From positions 1-5,139 of the forward strand of contig JAICQC010000346.1 of assembly GCA_025938055.1 (NCBI GenBank): a DNA stretch of 5,139 nucleotides, in the 5' to 3' direction. Under the pieces are notes generated by a model. It did not search any database and was not told where the DNA came from. It saw only the letters and a list, made by a program, of their open reading frames with translations. Each line of letters begins with the position of its first letter. Within the stretch, counting starts at the first letter, position 1. Made by a program: the position numbers and the translations under genes. This stretch comes from Anaerolineales bacterium. Its GTDB lineage: Bacteria > Chloroflexota > Anaerolineae > Anaerolineales > Villigracilaceae. Below are positions 1-5,139 of this stretch, piece after piece.

Positions 1-1702
1 AGTTATGGCAGGCGGCAAGATATAACTCGTCATCCTCCAGCAACCAGATCGCCGAAATATCCACGGGAAGGTTGCGGTCCAACTCGGAGAGAATGGCTTC
101 AAACACATCATCCACGCCCACATCGGCGGAGATCAAACCCGCTACTTCACGCAAGCTATCTGCCACCTGCCGCCGCCACTGCTCTGAACGGTACAAGTCC
201 GCGTTGTGGATGGCGGTTGCGATGTTATCAGCTACCGCTTCAAAGATCAGCCGGTCGTCTTCTGTAAACGCGTTGCGCTTGTCAGATTGGATATCGAGGA
301 TGCCAACCACTTCATCACTGTAGCGGAGCGGGATGCAAAGCTCTGATTTTGTATCCTCAGGCGGGAGGGGTGAGGGGCGGTAGTGTTGCTCCTTCTTGAC
401 ATCGTTCGCCAGGACGGTCTCTCCCTCGCGTGCGACCCAGGGAATAATCCCTTCGGGGTCCTCCAGCGGCAGCGTATATCCCAACAGATCCTTACTACGT
501 GTACCACTCCCCGCCTGATACTGGATCAAGCGCCGGTTGCCATGCACACTGAACAGGTGGACATATAGATAATCAAAGCGGTCATGGATCAACGTGGCAA
601 CGTTGTTCATCAACGTTTTGAGTTCCAGTGAGGAACTGACTCTCTTGCTGACCTCGCCGACCAGCGCCAGCTGATCGGCGCGGCGACGAAGGTTATCGTA
701 CAGGCGCACACCTTCCACTGCCCGCGCGATTGTATCTGCCAGCGCGCTCAGGATGAGTACATCGTTGGGATGAAATGCGCTCGGCTGGTTGCTTTGTATA
801 TCCAACACTCCCAGTACACGTTCGCCGATTTTAAGGGGAAGCACGACCTCTGCACGGGTCTCTGGCAGGCTGTCAATGAAGCGATATCTGGGATCCTGCT
901 TAACATCATCCACCAGGATGCGCTCTCCGAGTGCCGCGGCCTGACCCACCAAGCCCTGTCCCAGTTCCACCTCCAGTGCAAGCCCTGTCCTGGGTTTCCC
1001 TTTGCGGGCAGATTTTGCCGACTGCGAAACCCTGGGCATGGCGCTGGAGTGGAAGCGCAAAGAGGTAGCACCCTCCTGAAGGGTAAAGAGGGCTACGTAA
1101 TAGTAATGGAATGTTTCCTGGATCAGCTCCGTCACGCGGCTGGCGAGTTCATCGAGGTTCAATACGTTGGCGATCTGCGCACTGACCTCGCGCACGAGGT
1201 TCAACTGGTTGAGCCTGAAGCGCTCCACTGCGACACGGTGTGAGGCGATCAGGCTGACGGCAACCGCGCCAGCCAGTCTCTCCAGCAGGTCGAGTTCAAC
1301 CTGTTTGAATTCGGGACCCGCTTTACGGGTAACCTGAAGCGCCCCCAGCAGAAGTCCCTGTTCGATGACAGGAACCGCTGCCCAGGTCTCACGTGCAGCA
1401 GCCGTGCCTTTTTTGGTGCTCCTAGCTCGGAGCTGCTTGGCCAGCACGTGTTCCGCCTTTATGGCGCGCTGCATTCCCTGCAGGTCGGGGTCCTCAGGAA
1501 AAACATTCTCTTCTTCTACGCTTGGTAAACGGAAGACTTTTTCGCAAAGCCAGACATCTATATCCCCATGGATTAACTTCGAGGTCGTGGCAACAATATG
1601 GTCGCGCTGTTCAGCCAGAGATGAAGCATTGACGATCTGTTCCCCCAGGCTGGCAATCGTACGCCAATCCGATGAGCGGGCAGAACGTGAGGTGGCAGGC
1701 AT
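1..1702 (-). CDS. Multi-GAF-domain sensory protein (partial; C-terminus beyond the left edge)
   Basis: The frame is open from the ATG at 1702 to the left edge, giving 567 residues with no stop; the 3' end is outside the window. I see tandem GAF-type domains: a divergent one at about residues 12-155, clear ones at about 170-330 and 340-505, and the start of a fourth from about 510. The two clear copies share an aromatic run ending in VALF or VHLF, a DDVK or NDVK segment, a PL(K/R)-x8-G(V/I)LDIQS strand, and helices rich in ALADTIARA or AVADNIATA. GAF domains bind small ligands or pass conformational signals. No signal peptide or membrane segment is visible, so the protein is probably cytosolic. 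The start is supported by AGAGGT six bases upstream, which overlaps the stop of the kinase gene four bases away and implies translational coupling. By context the missing C-terminus could be a PP2C/SpoIIE phosphatase, histidine kinase, cyclase or GGDEF domain; the window cannot decide. The gene is certain, the output function unknown. Confidence 0.9.
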   Translation of the reverse strand, partial: MPATSRSARSSDWRTIASLGEQIVNASSLAEQRDHIVATTSKLIHGDIDVWLCEKVFRLPSVEEENVFPEDPDLQGMQRAIKAEHVLAKQLRARSTKKGTAAARETWAAVPVIEQGLLLGALQVTRKAGPEFKQVELDLLERLAGAVAVSLIASHRVAVERFRLNQLNLVREVSAQIANVLNLDELASRVTELIQETFHYYYVALFTLQEGATSLRFHSSAMPRVSQSAKSARKGKPRTGLALEVELGQGLVGQAAALGERILVDDVKQDPRYRFIDSLPETRAEVVLPLKIGERVLGVLDIQSNQPSAFHPNDVLILSALADTIARAVEGVRLYDNLRRRADQLALVGEVSKRVSSSLELKTLMNNVATLIHDRFDYLYVHLFSVHGNRRLIQYQAGSGTRSKDLLGYTLPLEDPEGIIPWVAREGETVLANDVKKEQHYRPSPLPPEDTKSELCIPLRYSDEVVGILDIQSDKRNAFTEDDRLIFEAVADNIATAIHNADLYRSEQWRRQVADSLREVAGLISADVGVDDVFEAILSELDRNLPVDISAIWLLEDDELYLAACHN

Positions 1703-1706
1703 GCCG

Positions 1707-2117
1707 TTACCTCTTGCGTTTCTTCATGGTCAGGACATTGCCTCTGGCGGAATTGGCTTCGTAGTGAACCTCATCCATCAACTTGCGCATGAGGAAAATG
1801 CCCAAGCCCCCGATCTTGCGATCAGAAAGGTCAGCCTTGAGGTCAGGCAGAGGGATTTCAGAAGGGTCGAACGATTCGCCATGGTCGATCAGGATGATCG
1901 TGATCAGATCGTCCCGCATCCCGCAGGATAACTCCAGGATTCCAGTTGGAATCTTCTCGTAGGCATGTTCGATGATGTTCGAGGCGGCTTCATCGGTGGC
2001 AAGCTGGATGTTATAGACATCCTTGTCACTAAAGCCGCCCGCCCGTGCTATGCCGCCTACAAACTCACGGATCTCATCGAGGTATTCAAACTTTGCAGCA
2101 AACCGGACATTCTTCAT
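1707..2117 (-). CDS. RsbW/SpoIIAB-like serine kinase (anti-sigma-factor type ATPase)
   Basis: This 136-residue protein matches the usual length of single-domain HATPase_c_2 anti-sigma kinases. The N-box is at about residues 39-53 (LATDEAASNIIEHAY), with the catalytic-type Glu43 and Mg-binding Asn47. The G1 box is DHGESFDP at 78-85, and the G2 box is GGLGIFLMRKL at 103-113. In the family such proteins phosphorylate a serine of a STAS antagonist and sequester a sigma factor or another partner. The STAS partner is encoded directly upstream and a GAF sensor directly downstream. The start must be at 2117, because an in-frame TAA lies three codons upstream and the next Met is residue 67. That start has no recognisable Shine-Dalgarno; see the leader ORF that overlaps it by ATGA. 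The target is unknown: no sigma factor is in the window, and many such kinases act on targets other than sigma factors. Confidence 0.92.
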   Translation of the reverse strand: MKNVRFAAKFEYLDEIREFVGGIARAGGFSDKDVYNIQLATDEAASNIIEHAYEKIPTGILELSCGMRDDLITIILIDHGESFDPSEIPLPDLKADLSDRKIGGLGIFLMRKLMDEVHYEANSARGNVLTMKKRKR

Positions 2118-2152
2118 AGAGCAAAGTTAAAAGCCGCCTCCGCACAGTCCAT
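2114..2152 (-). CDS. Possible 12-codon leader ORF overlapping the kinase start
   Basis: An ATG at 2152 opens a short frame reading MDCAEAAFNFAL, and its TGA shares the ATGA with the kinase start at 2117. It is preceded by AAAAGGAGG with about 10 bases between the AGGAGG and the ATG, the strongest ribosome site in this gap. The kinase ATG has no Shine-Dalgarno of its own, so re-initiation after this short ORF is a reasonable way to translate the kinase. The reading frame, ribosome site and overlap are seen directly; the coupling role is inferred. The peptide matches no family I know, and the ORF is short enough to be chance. Confidence 0.35.
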   Translation of the reverse strand: MDCAEAAFNFAL

Positions 2153-2163
2153 CGGAAGGCGGC
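2129..2163 (-). terminator. Intrinsic-terminator-like hairpin between STAS and kinase genes
   Basis: Read on the minus strand, GCCGCCTTCCG (2163-2153) pairs with CGGAGGCGGC (2142-2133), with a single-base bulge. The loop is 10 bases and TTTT follows (2132-2129), then AACTTT. A GC-rich ten-pair stem plus a short T-run is the form of a Rho-independent terminator. The T-run is only four long, so partial read-through is likely. That would give more STAS than kinase mRNA, or act as a processing or attenuation site. On the plus strand the stem is followed by CTCCTTTT, a weaker terminator. The fold was done by eye, with no energy calculated. Confidence 0.5.
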
Positions 2164-2168
2164 CTCCT
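2163..2168 (-). promoter_or_regulatory. Strong Shine-Dalgarno (AGGAGG) not placed for a long gene
   Basis: AGGAGG reads on the minus strand from 2168 to 2163. It lies about 45 bases upstream of the kinase ATG, too far to serve it directly, but 10 bases upstream of the ATG at 2152. Its last G forms the base of the hairpin at 2133-2163, so stem formation would partly hide it. Confidence 0.5.
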
Positions 2169-2204
2169 TTTACAATGTTTCGTGACTCCAAGCTGAGATA
2201 TATC

Positions 2205-2540
2205 CTAGAAATGACCTACGGCTTGCAGCGGTTCATCGAAGGTCTTGAAGAGTTCAGTAAAACCAGCCAGTTCCAATGCCTCACGAATACGCTCCGGAAC
2301 AGAAGCCAGGACAACCTCGCCGCGATTATAGCGCTTGCAGTTGCGCTGGGCTGCCAACAGGGCACGGAAACCTGCACTGGACATGTATTCCAATCCACTC
2401 ATATTGACCACAAGCTTGTACTTGCCCCCATCGTTTGCCGCCTCAAGCGCCTGCGCCAGTTGCGGAGCCGTGGCACTATCCACACGCCCCTTGACAGTGA
2501 TCATGTCGCAATGCTTGAACTCCTGAACTGTGATGTCCAT
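2205..2540 (-). CDS. STAS-domain anti-sigma-factor antagonist (SpoIIAA/RsbV-like)
   Basis: This 111-residue protein is a single STAS domain of normal family length. The N-terminal strand pattern includes ITVKGRVDSATAPQL at residues 14-28. The phosphorylation loop is LEYMSSAGFRALL at 50-62; aligned on the DSSGLG motif of SpoIIAA, the likely acceptor is Ser55. In partner switching the unphosphorylated STAS protein binds the cognate kinase and displaces its target, and phosphorylation by the kinase turns this off. The start at 2540 is preceded by GGAGGAG with a four-base spacer (TTCT). It is the first gene of the leftward operon, behind an extended -10 promoter, and is separated from the kinase gene by 87 bases holding a hairpin. 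Function as an antagonist is strongly supported; the regulated process is not known. Confidence 0.93.
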   Translation of the reverse strand: MDITVQEFKHCDMITVKGRVDSATAPQLAQALEAANDGGKYKLVVNMSGLEYMSSAGFRALLAAQRNCKRYNRGEVVLASVPERIREALELAGFTELFKTFDEPLQAVGHF

Positions 2541-2579
2541 AGAACTCCTCCAGATGAATGTACTGTGCTGACGTTCAAA

Positions 2580-2588
2580 ATTATATCA
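2580..2588 (-). promoter_or_regulatory. Extended -10 promoter for the STAS-kinase-GAF operon
   Basis: The minus strand reads TGATATAAT, a perfect TATAAT with the TGn extension. It lies 39 bases upstream of the STAS ATG, so transcription would begin near 2573 with a leader of about 30 bases that contains the ribosome site. The -35 is poor (best is TTAGCT at a 16-base spacing), consistent with an extended -10 promoter or one needing an activator. Confidence 0.6.
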
Positions 2589-2598
2589 TGAGAAATTG

Positions 2599-2623
2599 AT
2601 TAGCTAATTTAGCCTTGTATACA
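2599..2623. promoter_or_regulatory. Two adjacent palindromes, candidate operator
   Basis: ATTAGCTAAT (2599-2608) is a perfect 10-base palindrome and TGTATACA (2616-2623) a perfect 8-base one, with centres 16 bases apart. The first covers the -35 position of the leftward promoter. Both lie in the shared region between divergent genes, a typical place for a regulator site. Both are AT-rich and short enough to occur by chance, so this is only a candidate. Confidence 0.25.
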
Positions 2624-2640
2624 TGGCAGCGGATCGTCGC

Positions 2641-2669
2641 TTGAAAACGCGAAACGCTGTTAAAATGAT
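2641..2669 (+). promoter_or_regulatory. Candidate promoter for the response regulator
   Basis: TTGAAA (2641-2646) is followed at 17 bases by AATGAT (2664-2669). The better -10 match, TAAAAT (2661-2666), would leave only a 14-base spacing. Either choice starts transcription around 2673-2677, just upstream of the ribosome site at 2686-2693. The match is modest. Confidence 0.3.
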
Positions 2670-2685
2670 GAATGGAGTACAGCTC

Positions 2686-2693
2686 GGAAGGAG
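2686..2693 (+). promoter_or_regulatory. Ribosome binding site that fixes the response regulator start
   Basis: GGAAGGAG lies five bases before the ATG at 2699. The in-frame ATG at 2672 has no comparable site and adds nine residues (MEYSSEGAK) outside the receiver fold, so 2699 is preferred. Confidence 0.8.
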
Positions 2694-2698
2694 CAAAA

Positions 2699-3148
2699 AT
2701 GAACGGTGAACCCGTCCTCGTCATGCTTGTCGAAGACAATGTTGACCACGCGGAATTGGTGGTTCGCACCCTGGAAGAGCATCATATTTCCAACAAAGTG
2801 CTCCACTTCCTCGATGGGCAATCCGCGCTGGACTACCTCCTTCGACGCGGGGACTTTTCCGAATTGACAGAAATCGAACGCCCGCATGTCATTCTGCTGG
2901 ACCTGCGCCTGCCGCGGGTGGATGGCATGGATGTGCTGAAAGCCATTAAAGAGGACGCTGACCTAAAGACCATCCCTGTGGTCGTACTGACGACATCGGA
3001 AGCAGAGAAGGATGTCGCCAGGGCATACTATAACCATGCAAATAGTTATCTGGTAAAGCCGGTGGGATTTGACGATTTCAAGAAACTGATGGATGATCTC
3101 GGCTTTTACTGGCTCGGCTGGAACACCAATCCTCCCCCCAGGGAATAA
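2699..3148 (+). CDS. Single-domain response regulator, Rcp1-like (CheY fold)
   Basis: Starting at 2699 this is a 149-residue receiver-only protein. The acidic pair is Glu12-Asp13, the phosphoacceptor is Asp68 (ILLDLRLPRVDG), the switch Thr is 98 (VLTTS), the switch aromatic is Tyr117, and the invariant Lys is 120 in YLVKPVGFDDF. The long loop before the acceptor (LLRRGDFSE...RPHVILLDL) and the C-terminal helix ending FYWLGWNTNPPP are typical of the Rcp1 group. Those proteins accept phosphate from phytochrome-type or hybrid histidine kinases and act through protein contacts rather than DNA binding. There is no output domain, and no histidine kinase is in the window, so its partner is unknown. 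It is transcribed divergently from the STAS-kinase-GAF operon across a 158-base gap, which may hint at joint regulation. It converges with the sortase-fusion gene 12 bases downstream, and I see no terminator hairpin there. Confidence 0.93.
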   Translation: MNGEPVLVMLVEDNVDHAELVVRTLEEHHISNKVLHFLDGQSALDYLLRRGDFSELTEIERPHVILLDLRLPRVDGMDVLKAIKEDADLKTIPVVVLTTSEAEKDVARAYYNHANSYLVKPVGFDDFKKLMDDLGFYWLGWNTNPPPRE

Positions 3149-3160
3149 ATCCAACCCTTT

Positions 3161-5139
3161 CTATTCAACGTTGACGAGCACAGCACGTACCACCACGCGC
3201 TTGCGATAGGTATCGGTTTTTTCGTCGTACTCTTTGCATGTCACAAGGGTAAGCCACGGTGTCTCTTCATGCTTAAGGGCGGAGGTGTCATCGGGCTCGA
3301 CGACCTGCTTGCTGCGCACCTCGAACGTGTATTCCTGTCCATAGGCGTGGATAATGATCTGCTGACCATATCTCAGCCTGCCCAGATTGACAAACGGTCC
3401 TGGCAGCCCATTGGATAAATAGACATGGCTGGTGAGGACGCTGTTCCCTTTCCAGGATGGGAAGGCACTCCCTTCCAGCCAGCCCGCCTGCCTGCCCAGC
3501 CAGGATACATTCCAGTCTCCATTTCTCAATGGCACACCCACCACAGGGATGTTGATACTGAGAGACGGAATCTCCAGCGTGGTACCGCCGGTCTGTGTAT
3601 AGGTTTCACGCGGCATCCTGCTCAGGTCAGTGATGCGGTTCGGAGCAAAGCCGGTGTCCGGCAAGTTCGAAACATCGTATATCCCGCCGCTCGCGGTGAT
3701 TTGAAGCCCTGCAGAGGCAGCATTATTAAAGGTGCGGTCTGTTAGCGAACTGGTAGTGAGCGCCACCTGGTTCACACCGCCGGGCGGCTGTCCCTGCGAG
3801 TTTACACGCGTCACGACGGTAACGATGTAAAAATCGCTGGGCGTGACCGTGCCGAAGTTGATCGTGAATGTATTCCCAGATATCACGGGAGTCAAGCCCG
3901 GGTTTGGTGAAATGGTGATCGTGAGAAGATCCAGGAACGGCGGCTTTGTGTCCGTGAGCACAACATTGGTCGCGTTGACATTGCCATTGTTTCCAACGGT
4001 GATCGTGTAAATGACGGCGCTCCCTACGGCTGCACTGGTTGGCGAACCATATTTCGTCACTGCAGGGTCGGCGATTTGTGCATTCCCACCGGATTGATCG
4101 CCAAAATGGATGGTGGCATTTGTGCCCGCGCTTAAATTCACCGCCACTGTATTCAGGGTCGTGCTGACATAACCAGACAGATCAGTTTCTGTGACGGTGT
4201 ACATCCCTGCGGCCAGGTTTGAGAAATTGTACGCGCCAGAAGTGCTTGTCGTCGCTGTAGCAATGACCGTACCAGCGCTGTTGCGAAGTTGAATGGTCAC
4301 ACCGCTGAGAGGTGCTTCGCCCGAATCCTGAATCCCATTTGCGTTGGCATCGTTAAAAACAATCCCACCAATACTGGAAAACGATGAATTGGGAAGCCTG
4401 TAATCACCGAAGTTGACCGTGGCGAAACCACCCGCATTCACCATGGCTGGAACGCTGTTTGGTGTTGTGCTCACATACCCCGCTAAATCTGTTTCCACAA
4501 CAATGTATTCACCGGGTGTGAGATTCATAAAGCTATACGAGCCACCTGCGGTTGTGTTGATGGAAGAAATCAGGGTCATGCCGGCGCTGTCAAACAATTC
4601 CACGCGTACAGATCCGATACCCGACTCTCCCGCGCCCTGTGCCCCGTCGAGGTTCGCATCGTTGAACACTACGCCGCTAATGCTTGCAGGCGAGCCTACC
4701 GTCACAAACAGATCGGCTGTGGCTGTTTGTCCGGTGGAGTCCTCTACAGAGTAGGAGATCGTGGCAGTTCCCGTGAAGGTGGCGGCGGGGGTAAAGGTCA
4801 CGTTGCCGGTTGTGAGGTCCACGCTCCACTGGTTACCGCTTGCGTCTGTGAACGAGGTCTGCTGACCACCCAGGGAGGGGTTGAGGTCGATAGTGCCGGT
4901 CACGATGCTGTTCCCTGGACCAAATGCCATATCGTTGGCTGTAATGTCAGGCAACGTCACCGGTGCATTGAAAAGTGTTGTCGTGCTGTCATCCCGGGCG
5001 ATGGGCGGTGTTGGAATATTTGTAGAGGTGCTTGTCGGGGAAGACGTGGCAGTTGGGGTGTACGTAAATGTAGCCGTGGCGGTTGCTGTGCTTGTCGCAG
5101 TGTCCGTGGGCGTCTGAGTAGGTGTAGCCGTCGGGGTAT
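3161..5139 (-). CDS. Large surface protein with SdrD-B and DUF11 domains and a C-terminal sortase domain (partial; N-terminus beyond the right edge)
   Basis: The frame is open from the TAG at 3161 to the right edge, 658 visible residues numbered from 5137. A GTG at 4960 is not the start, because coding continues upstream as a Thr/Pro linker (1-45). Next come a CshA/cadherin-like beta domain (about 57-147, with WSVDLTTGNVTFTPAATFTG), two SdrD-B domains (about 152-248 and 255-347, each with FNDAN-x-(D/N)G, GE and NLxxGxY), and a DUF11 domain (about 356-483). An LPDTG follows at 492-496, then a sortase domain from about 515. Sortase residues are His571 (LTSHVYL), Cys634 (TLVTC) and Arg647; the stretch around Cys-Arg resembles S. 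aureus SrtA (YxEKT then KR). All three catalytic residues are present. Sortases cleave a sorting motif and join the protein to an amine acceptor outside the membrane. No membrane segment is visible, so anchoring would depend on the missing N-terminus. Domain assignments are by eye. Confidence 0.9.
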   Translation of the reverse strand, partial: TPTATPTQTPTDTATSTATATATFTYTPTATSSPTSTSTNIPTPPIARDDSTTTLFNAPVTLPDITANDMAFGPGNSIVTGTIDLNPSLGGQQTSFTDASGNQWSVDLTTGNVTFTPAATFTGTATISYSVEDSTGQTATADLFVTVGSPASISGVVFNDANLDGAQGAGESGIGSVRVELFDSAGMTLISSINTTAGGSYSFMNLTPGEYIVVETDLAGYVSTTPNSVPAMVNAGGFATVNFGDYRLPNSSFSSIGGIVFNDANANGIQDSGEAPLSGVTIQLRNSAGTVIATATTSTSGAYNFSNLAAGMYTVTETDLSGYVSTTLNTVAVNLSAGTNATIHFGDQSGGNAQIADPAVTKYGSPTSAAVGSAVIYTITVGNNGNVNATNVVLTDTKPPFLDLLTITISPNPGLTPVISGNTFTINFGTVTPSDFYIVTVVTRVNSQGQPPGGVNQVALTTSSLTDRTFNNAASAGLQITASGGIYDVSNLPDTGFAPNRITDLSRMPRETYTQTGGTTLEIPSLSINIPVVGVPLRNGDWNVSWLGRQAGWLEGSAFPSWKGNSVLTSHVYLSNGLPGPFVNLGRLRYGQQIIIHAYGQEYTFEVRSKQVVEPDDTSALKHEETPWLTLVTCKEYDEKTDTYRKRVVVRAVLVNVE
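5045..5137 (-). repeat. Strict alternating Thr-X linker repeat
   Basis: In the reading frame of the sortase fusion, every odd residue from 1 to 31 is Thr (16 in a row), alternating with Pro, Ala, Ser, Gln, Asp, Phe or Tyr. It continues off the right edge and breaks up into a Ser/Thr/Pro-rich stretch to about residue 45. Such segments form extended, often O-glycosylated stalks in surface proteins. The DNA is a degenerate six-base repeat rather than an exact one, so the amino-acid pattern rather than the DNA seems to be under selection. Confidence 0.8.

Noticed and set aside
72..1931. Several plus-strand open frames of 60-190 codons opposite the GAF gene
   Set aside because: They lie antisense to a continuous minus-strand GAF coding frame, have no family-like sequence, and are shadows of its codon pattern.
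1965..2591. Plus-strand open frame of 208 codons across the kinase-STAS region
   Set aside because: It is antisense to two clear family proteins and spans their intergenic hairpin; no domain is recognisable.
2672..2698. Upstream ATG for the response regulator
   Set aside because: The ATG at 2699 has GGAAGGAG at ideal spacing; the upstream one has none and sits at or before the likely transcription start.
3149..3160. Shared terminator between the convergent regulator and sortase-fusion genes
   Set aside because: Only 12 bases separate the genes; a three-pair GGG/CCC match is too weak to call a hairpin.
3650..3664. LPDTG as an ordinary C-terminal cell-wall sorting signal
   Set aside because: It is followed by about 160 residues of sortase domain, not by a hydrophobic segment and positively charged tail.
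3425..3745. Plus-strand frame of 106 codons
   Set aside because: It is antisense to the sortase and LPDTG region, whose catalytic residues are intact on the other strand.
3961..4960. Recent tandem DNA duplication of the SdrD-B units
   Set aside because: The two domains match at the protein motif level but differ in many bases, so any duplication is old.
4413..5117. Plus-strand frames, including a Val-rich one at 4881-5117
   Set aside because: They are reverse reads of the SdrD-B domains and the Thr-X linker; the Val-rich pattern is the complement of Thr codons.

Overview
The window looks like a stretch of a Chloroflexota (probably Anaerolineae-type) chromosome of moderate GC. I base that on the combination of a multi-GAF protein, an Rcp1-like single-domain response regulator, and a large secreted protein with a Thr/Pro-rich linker, SdrD-B and DUF11 domains and a C-terminal sortase domain. 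This is an inference from gene style; there is no rRNA or other marker gene to prove it.

Left block (1-2588, minus strand): a likely operon read right to left. It has an extended -10 promoter, a STAS anti-sigma-factor antagonist, an 87-base gap, an RsbW-like serine kinase, and then a GAF-repeat protein. The GAF protein starts 4 bases after the kinase stop and runs off the left edge. This is the core of a partner-switching module: the kinase phosphorylates the STAS protein and, depending on that state, holds or releases a target. The GAF protein is the likely sensory input, and its off-window C-terminus could be a PP2C phosphatase or another output domain. No sigma factor is visible. The 87-base gap holds an intrinsic-terminator-like hairpin and a strong Shine-Dalgarno serving a possible 12-codon leader ORF, which ends in an ATGA overlap with the kinase start. 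The kinase start itself has no Shine-Dalgarno, so this is the most unusual small-scale structure in the window.

Middle (2541-3148): a 158-base divergent intergenic region with two small perfect palindromes upstream of the leftward -10. It is followed by a plus-strand Rcp1-like receiver-only response regulator.

Right block (3161-5139, minus strand, convergent with the regulator, 12-base gap): the 3' part of a large cell-surface protein whose N-terminus lies beyond the right edge. From N to C it shows a strict (Thr-X) repeat, a CshA/cadherin-like beta domain, two SdrD-B domains, a DUF11 domain, an internal LPDTG motif, and a complete sortase catalytic domain as the C-terminus.

Genes fill nearly all of the window. 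No gap exceeds 300 bases, and I see no tRNA, rRNA, CRISPR, insertion sequence or attachment site.
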